This document shows positions 1 to 6,062 of a DNA stretch of 6,622 nucleotides, piece by piece. Every line of letters starts with the position of its first letter. Position 1 is the first letter of the stretch. Position numbers and translations under genes: made by a program. The notes below the pieces were generated by a model. It saw only the letters and a list, made by a program, of their open reading frames with translations, did not search any database and was not told the origin of the DNA. The DNA is from an uncultured Collinsella sp. (lineage in GTDB: Bacteria; Actinomycetota; Coriobacteriia; Coriobacteriales; Coriobacteriaceae), in contig UROZ01000114.1 in the NCBI GenBank assembly GCA_900549655.1, positions 1 to 6,622 of the forward strand, in the 5' to 3' direction.

Positions 1-74
1 TAGCCCAGCCCGTGGGCGATTCCAACCAACACGAAATCCATCGAACAATCGTTCGGAATTTGGTGGAACAGCGT

Positions 75-111
75 TTACTCGGACAAAACCGAGTCGGTTC
101 TGTCCGAGTAA
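75..111. repeat. 37-bp near-perfect palindrome
   Basis: The left arm TTACTCGGACAAAACCGA (75-92) and right arm TCGGTTCTGTCCGAGTAA (94-111) are reverse complements with one mismatch (A86 opposite C100), around a single central G at 93. G-T wobbles could extend an RNA stem by two more pairs. No T-run follows on either strand, so it does not look like an ordinary intrinsic terminator. It could be a double operator, a cruciform-forming site or a copy of a dispersed repeat. The structure is directly visible; its role is unknown. Confidence 0.85.
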
Positions 112-394
112 GTTTGAAAACGGTCGAATGCGTCCTGCTGCGTTTGCGGTTGGATGCGTTTGTCAAAAACGTGCCATGCGGATTGTTGGTTTGAATCGAA
201 CATTGGGACAGGCGTCTCGTTTTATGGGCCGAGGGCGTGCGTATATGAGTCTTTTTGGTCCATAGGGGATGCTGGGCGGTTGCTAGTTGGGCCACGGGTC
301 ACTTCGCCGGCGCTGCTTCTTGCCATACACTCATAGTGGAAGCCGATGCCACGGAGTCGACTTGCGATTCGGGCAACGGATGAGCGGCAAGCCG

Positions 395-401
395 AAAGGA
401 G
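395..401 (+). promoter_or_regulatory. Ribosome binding site of the lipoprotein gene
   Basis: AAAGGAG ends 8 bases before the ATG at 410 and 11 bases before the ATG at 413, so it favours 410 as the start. It is too close to the in-frame GTG at 404 for that codon to be used. It also rules out the longer frame beginning at 287, whose extra N-terminal residues would bury the lipoprotein signal peptide. Confidence 0.8.
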
Positions 402-409
402 CGGTGAGG

Positions 410-1426
410 ATGATGAAGCCCGTGACAAGGAAGCTGCTGTTAGGAATTCCCACCGTGACGCTTTCGGCTGTGTTGGCGTGTACACTTGCCGGCTGCGGCG
501 GTAATGCGCCAAGTGGCTCGGGCGGGAGCGCACCTGTGCAGGAGAAGTCCAAGAAGGCCAAGGCCTATGATTCGCAGACGGTCGAGGTGGCAGGCATTAC
601 CTATGAGTCGGTGGCTCACGGTACGTTCTATCGCGGCGACGCTAAGCTGCAGGACGGCTTTTACCTGCACGTCAAGATCACCAACAACAATGCAGAGAAC
701 AGGACGTTTGACTCCTTTAACGTGCATGCTGCCCAGGGCGATCTCGAGGCAGGCGACCCGTTGTTTACTTCCGGCAAGGCGGCCGTGCTCGATTACGTTG
801 CAAGCGAGGCTCCCGATGAGCTTCACGAGGGCACCGATCTTTCCGAGAGGCCAAATATCGGTCCGGGCGAGACTGTTGAGTACGTGTATTTCTGGGCGCC
901 CAAGACGGCGTACTACGGGCCCATCACTGTCGAGTTCGTAGATGCTTACGCCCCCGCCAAGAATCATGAGGCCATGCACTTTGACACCACGGGGTGCGAG
1001 ACCAAGGAGTTCAAGGCGGCCGGCGGTGTGGCCGATTCTGGTGACGCGGCCAATATGACCGGCATCGATTGCGCATCGTACAGTATCGAGGCCGCCGATG
1101 GGTACACGCTGGATTCGTCCAACGAAGAGCACGAAAAGGCAGACTTCTTCCACGACGAGACTGGAGGACGCCTGCACATCAGTATCTTCCCGCGTTCGCC
1201 GGAGGAAGAGGTTGCAAGCCTGGAGCAGGTCTACGAAGGCAAGGAGACAACAACCGACCAGGTCGAGTACAACGGCGTAACGTGGCTACGCTTTACTGGT
1301 CCCGACAACGGTCATACGCTGTTTGCGACGGCTCCCGCAACGGGTGAAACCGTCCGCGTTTCGATCGGCTGGAAGATCGACTGGGATGCTGCCGTGCCCA
1401 TGATGGAGGCACTGAAGCTCAAGTAG
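410..1426 (+). CDS. Lipoprotein with DUF5067-like N-terminal module
   Basis: This 338-residue protein is probably anchored to the outer face of the cytoplasmic membrane. It opens with a lipoprotein signal peptide: basic start (K3, R7, K8), hydrophobic core 9-25, and lipobox L26-A27-G28-C29, so C29 should be the lipidated residue. A Gly/Ser/Ala-rich and then Lys-rich tether (30-52) follows. Residues about 57-192 look like an immunoglobulin-like module of the DUF5067 type found in Gram-positive lipoproteins: the strand 'GFYLHVKITNNN' (83-94), an N-x-x-N-R-T-F turn, and 'GPGETVEYVY' (151-160) before the final strands. Residues about 219-338 form a second module, with alternating strands, an acidic helix and a closing amphipathic helix (W325 to L337). 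It resembles PsbP/Mog1-like alpha-beta folds, but that is inference. No catalytic motif is visible and the ligand is unknown. It stands alone, convergent with the next gene, and ends in its own terminator. The start at 410 was chosen from the ribosome binding site and signal peptide. Lipoprotein call firm; module names moderate. Confidence 0.9.
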   Translation: MMKPVTRKLLLGIPTVTLSAVLACTLAGCGGNAPSGSGGSAPVQEKSKKAKAYDSQTVEVAGITYESVAHGTFYRGDAKLQDGFYLHVKITNNNAENRTFDSFNVHAAQGDLEAGDPLFTSGKAAVLDYVASEAPDELHEGTDLSERPNIGPGETVEYVYFWAPKTAYYGPITVEFVDAYAPAKNHEAMHFDTTGCETKEFKAAGGVADSGDAANMTGIDCASYSIEAADGYTLDSSNEEHEKADFFHDETGGRLHISIFPRSPEEEVASLEQVYEGKETTTDQVEYNGVTWLRFTGPDNGHTLFATAPATGETVRVSIGWKIDWDAAVPMMEALKLK

Positions 1427-1456
1427 CGGACTGCGATTCCCGTGTCAGGCGACTCA

Positions 1457-1491
1457 GGGCTGGCTCAGAGTTATCGGGGCCAGCCCTTTTT
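1457..1491 (+). terminator. Intrinsic terminator of the lipoprotein gene
   Basis: An 8-bp stem GGGCTGGC (1457-1464) / GCCAGCCC (1479-1486) with a 14-base loop is followed directly by five Ts (1487-1491). It sits 30 bases after the stop codon. On the minus strand the hairpin is not followed by Ts, so it should end only plus-strand transcription. Confidence 0.9.
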
Positions 1492-1503
1492 GGTGCTCGA
1501 TGA

Positions 1504-1514
1504 GCCGAGTCGGC
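1504..1514. repeat. Short palindrome in the convergent gap
   Basis: GCCGAGTCGGC is a perfect 5-bp dyad around one base, lying between the two convergent stop codons. Its core CCGAGTCGG also forms the centre of the 37-bp palindrome at 75-111. No T-run follows on the minus strand, so it is a poor terminator for the large surface gene, and no better one is seen in 1492-1538. Confidence 0.4.
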
Positions 1515-1538
1515 GTCTCTCACAAAAGTAACTAGGGG

Positions 1539-1688
1539 CTAGCGAGGTCTATCCGAATTGGCCTCATTGGCGGTGTCGGTTTCGAGCGCCGTGCGGCGGG
1601 TGCTGTAGGCGACAAGGCCGGCACCAGCTGCGGCGAGTGCTGCTGCGGCTGCCGTAAGGGGAGCGTTGACATCGCCCGTGCCCGCAAG
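1539..1688 (-). other. LAxTG-type cell-wall sorting signal
   Basis: Residues 1407-1411 read LAGTG, followed by D1412, a 22-residue Ala-rich hydrophobic span (about 1413-1434) and a tail beginning with R1437-R1438. This is the classic three-part sorting signal, with Ala in place of the Pro of LPxTG. LAxTG is known as the substrate motif of actinobacterial class E sortases. Which sortase acts here cannot be told, since no sortase gene is in the window. The tail after the arginines (TALETDTANEANSDRPR) is long and partly acidic, which is unusual for such signals. Confidence 0.8.
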
Positions 1689-4600
1689 CGCGCCCGCTTT
1701 TCCGGAGCGCTTGTTATTGCCGTGATCCTTGCCGCTGCCAGATCCACTGCCGCCACCGGAGCTGCTTCCGCCGGAGCCACCTCCACTCGTGCCGCTATCG
1801 CCGTCGACCGTCATCGGGGCGTCGTGAAGTCCTGTCGTATCCGCGCTGTCGCATACGCCGACCTGAACTTCTGAGCGTTCGCATGCCGCGTCGGACACAT
1901 GAAGCTCGTGCAGTACGGCACCCAGCGCCGAGTTTGCGCCCGGTCGAATTTCCTCGAGCGTTACGGGATCGAGCGCCACCAGATTACGCGCCTTCGCATA
2001 CAGCGTTACGCGTTTGCCCACTTCGTCGCTCCAACTCTCGGGGATGGCGAAGCTCATACGGAACTGTGCCGTGCAACCCGGTGCCAGCACGGCGTTGCCG
2101 TTGTCGGCTACCAGCGGGTGCGTTGCAAAACGCGTCCCCAGCGTCTCGAGCGCGTACTTCACGTGCGCCATGTCGTTGGCCGAAGTATCCTCGGCAAGCT
2201 CTGGATCGTAGATCGAAGCCATGCGCGCGTTCGCTCCGAATCCGATGGATGCGCTGGAGAACGGCTGGCTGGAGCCCTCTCGGTACAGATCGATCGTGCC
2301 GGCGGTCAGCAGGGTGTTACCGTCGTTTCGCACCGTGACCATGAAGGATTCGCCTGCTGCTCCGGGCACCACCGCGCCCGGGGTAGCGACCGCGCCCGTC
2401 GGAGTGGCACACGCCACCAAAGGCACTTCGATGCCGTGCAGCTCTGCCTCGCTCTTCTCCGCGCTCACAATGTGCGTGGCGAGCGCGGAGAGCATGCCTC
2501 CCGACGTCAAAAATGTCGTTATCTGATCGACGGGATGGTCCAGCTCGCACATCACAAACGGCTCCGTGAACAGATCGCCTGCCAAGGCGCTGGCGAAGAT
2601 GCGGAAGTGCTTGCCCATCACTGCTACCGGGTTGCCTTCTTCGTCGTAGGTTTGTCCCACCTTGCCATCGGTGTTCTCTACATAGAGCACGCACCTGCCG
2701 TTGTTGCTTACGCTAAACGATGCCGGGCCACAGCCTGCGGCACCCACAGGCTGCGTTGCAAATGCCGATGCGTCTCGCGTCCAAGTGATATGCTGCAGTT
2801 GTTCGTTGACGGTTGCCAAAAAGCCCGAATGTTGTGGCCACGGCACCGCACGGGGTACCGTGGCGTCTGGTGGCATAACGCCCCAGCCTGCAATGGACTG
2901 GCCGATCACGGCGTACGATGCGCAGCCGCAACCGTCTGCAGTCTCGTACGCAACGGGCACCACCATTTTGCCGTTGATATTCTCGGGCTCGCCCAGCTCG
3001 ATACTCGACGGTGCTTGTGGAAAGCGGAGAACTTGGCGGAACGTCAGGCTGTCGCCCGAAACGTCCGACCACAGGGTAAAGCACTCCAGCGCAACCTCGG
3101 CCTCGCTGCCGAGCGCCTTTTCTGCGGTGGTTCCGCGGCGGTGGAGGTAGGCGCCCGACAGACGTCCGTCGACGAGCGTCTTGCCCACCGTGATGCGTGG
3201 ACACTGCAGGCAATGGTAGCCATCCTCTTGCAGGCGGCCGCGCGAGATGCTGCGCCACGACGTGTGCGATATCACGCGAACTTCGCTATTACTTATGCGC
3301 AGGCGCACAACGGACAGTATGCCGGATGTGCTCGCCGCATCGAAAAGGGTGTTGTCGCCGGCGGGGCGCTCGCCCGAGACCAGCAGCACGTAGGCGTCCT
3401 GGTTTCCTCTTCCGTCCGTATATTCCACCACGTCGAAGTCGTAATCGTATATGCCGTCGCGTTCCACGTCGCCCTCGCCAAAGCCAAGGGGGAAGTCCAC
3501 GGGCGTGGGGGCAGACCACGTGCCGTTTGCCTTTGTGTGTACCACCAGGCGCGAGCGGCCATTGTCGCCGTAGCGCACCGAGGCGATACGGAACAGGCAT
3601 TCTACGCCGGCAATCATTGCCAACTTCATGTGAGCTTCGCTGAGCACGCCAGTAAACAGCACGTTGTCGCTCGAGGGCTTGATGCCGCCACGCTCGTCCT
3701 CCGATACGCCGGCAGAATTGGCGTTGGGGTCCGCAACGGCGTTCGTCGCCTGCCCGATATAGGTGTACTCGTACATCGGCGCGGCGTTTTCGCCGTTCTC
3801 TATCAGTGCATGGACGAAATGCTCGATCTGTCCCGTGTCGTCGCTTTCTGCATCTGCCTCGAGCTCAATGCGCGTGACCGCTTGATCCCAATCGCGCACG
3901 ACAGACGCGACGTTTACAGCAGTGGCCTTAACCTCGGCGCGTGCGAGCAGCTCGGCGTTGGTGACGATGGTGGCCGATGCGATAAATTGCGGCACGCCGC
4001 CCGCCTTGATGTTGTCGGGCGTGCCGAAGCGGGCATCCAACGTGTAAGGCGTATCCCCACCCAATGCGAGCTCAGAGCGCTGGAGCACATACTGGTTGCC
4101 ATTGTTCACCGACATATTCCACGAATCGAGGAGTGTGGGCCACGACCCCGACCAAGCCTTGGTGGTCCACTTGAACATTACGAACTGGAGTATCACATCG
4201 ACATCGACGTCTGCACCTACGCGCAGTCGCGGAAGCTGGTGTCCATCTGCCTTCTCGTACCCAATGAACAGCGTGAGGGATGCGGCGCCGCGCACGGCAG
4301 ACGAAGCGACGCCTGCAACGCCGGCGCCAAAGGTGACGGCAAGCCCGATCTGGATGGTGAATGAGCCCGAGGTGTTTGAAAAGTCGAGCGAAATGTTTTT
4401 AAAAAACGCCGCGCCGCTGCCGTGCGTGTGGGCACCCACGGCGAGCGCCAGCTTCGCCAGCACCCAGGGGTTGACGTTTAGGAAAAACGGCACCGGTCCT
4501 AGGGTAAACTGCTCGGTCCAATTGAGGTCGGTTCTTACCTGGAAGAGGGCCTTAATATTGCCGTATGCGGGGTCGTTGTTGTTGCCCCAGGTTTTGCCCA

Positions 4601-5906
4601 CCCAATCGTAGGCGAGCGAGCCGTACAGCTGTGTGGCGATATCCATCGTGAACAGCAGCGTGCAATGGTGGCGAAGGAGCTTAGTGTTTCTTGGATCGGT
4701 TCCCGAACCGGCACTCATACTCTTGTACTGATTCCACTTCCCCTCCATCTCGTCGAGGTAGCGGTTTGCCTGCTTGGCGCCCGACTCGCGCGGCGATTTC
4801 TTCCAGTACTCCGGATCCGGATTGCCTGAATCGTTCATGTAGCCGACCGGTTTGTATCCTCCGCCAAACAGCACGTACCCGGCAAAAGAGAAATCGAACA
4901 AAATGGGGAATGAGGGCATCCAGCACGTGAACTTATTGCCGCCGATGCCGGGAAACGCCGCCGGGAAATCAAACGGAGTGATCTCTTGGTCCATGGTAGT
5001 GGGGACGATAGTGGTCGATCCGGATTCCGCCTTTGCCGCCGGCGCGGTGACAACGGTCATGGGGGAGGAGAGCGTGTAGGTTTTGCCCTGATAGTCGAGG
5101 ACAAAGCGCAATTTGCACCCTTCTTCCAGAAGGCCCGATGCCGCGTCGAGAAACTTGTCTTCGAGTGTGAACGTCGCCAGATTATCTGCGCCCGATGCGC
5201 TGGCCTTGACTTGGCCAATCTGCGTGACGGTTTCGGGCGAGCTACCCGTGACGGGCATTACCTTGTTGATGTGCAACGTTGCCTGTCCACCCTGTGGCAG
5301 ATGCGCCTGCACGGTAAAAGCGTGCGTGTCGGGCTGGTCGTTTGCCGTGTCGTCCTTCGGCAGTGCCATAAACGTGGCTTCAGCGTACTGGATGTCCCAT
5401 TCGTCGAATGTGAGCTGGCGGAAGTACGGCTCGCCGTCGGAAAGCGGACGCGTGGGCGCGGTTATGGCGGTGCCGCCCTGGATACGCGCAAGGGGAATCT
5501 CGACATCACGGTAGCCCGCCATGCTAATGGAGATGCCGCCGTTAAAGTCGTACGCGTCGAGAAGCGTTGCCTCGTCCACGTAGCCTTCCGAAAGAGGCGC
5601 GACCTCAAAGATGGCCGTGCCCTCGTCGTCGGTAGTGGCGGAGAGCTGCTTGCCCGCGGCATAACGCGACGCGAGCGTGACCTGGGCTCCCTTGATGGGC
5701 ATATTCTTGTTGGCGACGTCGATCACAACCACACCAAACATGGTGCGCGAGAGCACCAGGACCTTGAAGGGGTCTTCTTCGTCGGCATAGGCCGCGGTGG
5801 GCGCGAACGGCAGCAGGAAGGCATTTTCGCTTCCCGGCACGCGAGGCAACATAATGCTCGCCAGCGAGGACGCTCCGGCAACAAGTAACGAACGGCGATC
5901 AAGCAT
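1539..5906 (-). CDS. Giant exported, sortase-anchored surface protein
   Basis: This 1455-residue protein is exported and probably attached to the cell wall. Layout: Tat-like signal peptide 1-41 (R4-R5, cleavage after A-Y-A41); a carboxypeptidase-regulatory/Cna-B-like beta-sandwich at about 57-148 ('IKGAQVTLAS' then 'AGYRDVEIPL'); a second beta-rich domain about 165-290; an aromatic-rich segment 311-470; a long run of hydrophobic amphipathic strands 471-596; a mixed region to about 760; a beta-propeller-like stretch about 765-1160 with a TolB-type blade 'FSVSNNGRCVLYVENTDG' (1063-1080); an Ig/CARDB-like domain about 1180-1310 ('VTVRNDGNTLL'); a Gly/Ser linker 1369-1405; and the sorting signal LAGTG 1407-1411, hydrophobic span and R1437-R1438. 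It holds CxxC at 899-902 and CxC at 993-995. No enzyme active site was recognised. The start at 5906 has GGGAG 6 bases upstream; the frame is open back to 6038, but the in-frame ATG at 5963 lacks a properly spaced site and its leader would bury the signal peptide. The regulator gene lies 156 bp upstream on the same strand. Surface protein is firm; role unknown (adhesin or scaffold are guesses). Confidence 0.92.
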   Translation of the reverse strand: MLDRRSLLVAGASSLASIMLPRVPGSENAFLLPFAPTAAYADEEDPFKVLVLSRTMFGVVVIDVANKNMPIKGAQVTLASRYAAGKQLSATTDDEGTAIFEVAPLSEGYVDEATLLDAYDFNGGISISMAGYRDVEIPLARIQGGTAITAPTRPLSDGEPYFRQLTFDEWDIQYAEATFMALPKDDTANDQPDTHAFTVQAHLPQGGQATLHINKVMPVTGSSPETVTQIGQVKASASGADNLATFTLEDKFLDAASGLLEEGCKLRFVLDYQGKTYTLSSPMTVVTAPAAKAESGSTTIVPTTMDQEITPFDFPAAFPGIGGNKFTCWMPSFPILFDFSFAGYVLFGGGYKPVGYMNDSGNPDPEYWKKSPRESGAKQANRYLDEMEGKWNQYKSMSAGSGTDPRNTKLLRHHCTLLFTMDIATQLYGSLAYDWVGKTWGNNNDPAYGNIKALFQVRTDLNWTEQFTLGPVPFFLNVNPWVLAKLALAVGAHTHGSGAAFFKNISLDFSNTSGSFTIQIGLAVTFGAGVAGVASSAVRGAASLTLFIGYEKADGHQLPRLRVGADVDVDVILQFVMFKWTTKAWSGSWPTLLDSWNMSVNNGNQYVLQRSELALGGDTPYTLDARFGTPDNIKAGGVPQFIASATIVTNAELLARAEVKATAVNVASVVRDWDQAVTRIELEADAESDDTGQIEHFVHALIENGENAAPMYEYTYIGQATNAVADPNANSAGVSEDERGGIKPSSDNVLFTGVLSEAHMKLAMIAGVECLFRIASVRYGDNGRSRLVVHTKANGTWSAPTPVDFPLGFGEGDVERDGIYDYDFDVVEYTDGRGNQDAYVLLVSGERPAGDNTLFDAASTSGILSVVRLRISNSEVRVISHTSWRSISRGRLQEDGYHCLQCPRITVGKTLVDGRLSGAYLHRRGTTAEKALGSEAEVALECFTLWSDVSGDSLTFRQVLRFPQAPSSIELGEPENINGKMVVPVAYETADGCGCASYAVIGQSIAGWGVMPPDATVPRAVPWPQHSGFLATVNEQLQHITWTRDASAFATQPVGAAGCGPASFSVSNNGRCVLYVENTDGKVGQTYDEEGNPVAVMGKHFRIFASALAGDLFTEPFVMCELDHPVDQITTFLTSGGMLSALATHIVSAEKSEAELHGIEVPLVACATPTGAVATPGAVVPGAAGESFMVTVRNDGNTLLTAGTIDLYREGSSQPFSSASIGFGANARMASIYDPELAEDTSANDMAHVKYALETLGTRFATHPLVADNGNAVLAPGCTAQFRMSFAIPESWSDEVGKRVTLYAKARNLVALDPVTLEEIRPGANSALGAVLHELHVSDAACERSEVQVGVCDSADTTGLHDAPMTVDGDSGTSGGGSGGSSSGGGSGSGSGKDHGNNKRSGKAGALAGTGDVNAPLTAAAAALAAAGAGLVAYSTRRTALETDTANEANSDRPR
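1692..1802 (-). repeat. Gly/Ser-rich linker coding repeat
   Basis: Residues 1369-1405 of the surface protein are mostly Gly and Ser (the stretch 1371-1392 is entirely G, S and one T), then turn basic with K1393, K1399, R1400 and K1403. Low-complexity segments of this kind usually act as a flexible wall-spanning stalk just before a sorting signal. Repetitive GGC/AGC-type codons make the tract a likely site of length variation between strains. Confidence 0.75.
5784..5906 (-). other. Twin-arginine-like signal peptide
   Basis: Residues 1-41 of the surface protein start MLDRRSLLVAGASSLASIML and end in the cleavage-like A39-Y40-A41 before the acidic D42-E43-E44. The arginine pair followed by S-L-L and a moderately hydrophobic core fits the Tat pattern loosely (consensus S/T-R-R-x-F-L-K). 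The core is interrupted by R22 and E27, giving a long leader with a second hydrophobic patch at 29-36. Sec export remains possible. Confidence 0.6.
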
Positions 5907-6062
5907 CTTTGGCTCCCATCCCGCAGGTATCGGTGGAAATAATCCAATTTTGCGAGAAGGCATCCTGTCACGGTAGTGCCGTCCGAGGGCCAAAATGTCC
6001 AATTTGAGCGAGCGAAGCGCCGGGGCTCCGGGGCGCACGTGCCGCGCTAGGCAGTCTGGCCG
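5907..6062 (-). other. Gap between regulator and surface-protein gene
   Basis: The 156-bp gap follows the regulator's stop codon. Nearest the regulator it is GC-rich, with a 5-bp hairpin GCGCC (6017-6021) / GGCGC (6032-6036) and the 8-bp palindrome GCACGTGC (6035-6042); no T-run follows, so it is a weak terminator at best. The half nearest the surface gene is AT-richer and carries two direct copies of AAATTGGA (minus strand, at 6005-5998 and 5950-5943) that share a further TTT three bases on. These could belong to a promoter or operator for the surface gene, but I could not place a confident -35/-10 pair. Cotranscription with the regulator is equally possible. Confidence 0.45.
5913..5917 (-). 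promoter_or_regulatory. Ribosome binding site of the surface-protein gene
   Basis: On the minus strand GGGAG (5917 down to 5913) lies 6 bases before the ATG at 5906. This decides the start: the in-frame ATG at 5963 has only an AGG touching it, and translation from there would add 19 residues that bury the signal peptide. Confidence 0.75.

Larger units (their letters stand above)
1..409. other. Non-coding region upstream of the lipoprotein gene
   Basis: No convincing gene is seen here. The short open frames lack ribosome binding sites and give proteins without recognisable character. At 3-17 a 5-bp hairpin (GCCCA/TGGGC) could be the tail of a terminator for a gene left of the window, but it has no T-run. 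A long palindrome occupies 75-111 (separate entry). Around 138-163 TGCGTTTG occurs twice. I could not find a convincing -35/-10 pair for the downstream lipoprotein gene; TATATG at 242-247 is the most -10-like hexamer but has no good -35 partner. At about 400 bp the leader is long, which leaves room for regulation. Confidence 0.6.

Noticed and set aside
75..111. Palindrome as an intrinsic terminator of a gene left of the window
   Set aside because: Neither arm is followed by a T-run; the plus side reads GTTTGAAAAC and the minus side ACGCTGTT.
12..336. Two 60-codon open frames in the left non-coding region
   Set aside because: No ribosome binding site before either start, no recognisable protein character, and the first runs across the 37-bp palindrome.
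440..1177. 245-codon minus-strand open frame opposite the lipoprotein gene
   Set aside because: Antisense shadow; the plus-strand frame has a ribosome binding site, lipobox and terminator.
1371..1392. Gly/Ser codon tract considered as a tandem-repeat array or CRISPR-like element (protein residues 1371-1392, DNA about 1731-1796)
   Set aside because: The repeats are irregular at the DNA level and are fully explained as a coding linker before the sorting signal; coordinates of this entry are residue numbers.
1899..4364. 821-codon open frame on the plus strand opposite the surface gene
   Set aside because: It is in exact codon register with the minus-strand gene, where stops arise only opposite TTA, CTA and TCA codons, which GC-rich genes avoid. 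The product is rich in Arg, His, Ala and Cys with no domain, signal or ribosome binding site. The minus-strand frame has a signal peptide, domains and a sorting signal.
4986..5888. 300-codon plus-strand open frame near the start of the surface gene
   Set aside because: Same antisense register and same explanation; the Gly/Arg/His-rich product has no recognisable features.
5907..6038. N-terminal extension of the surface protein to a start at 6038 or 5963
   Set aside because: No properly spaced ribosome binding site at either, and the added residues would bury the signal peptide; the ATG at 5906 has GGGAG at 6 bases.
6017..6042. Hairpin after the regulator gene as its terminator
   Set aside because: Only a 5-bp stem and no T-run on the minus strand; kept only as a description of the gap.
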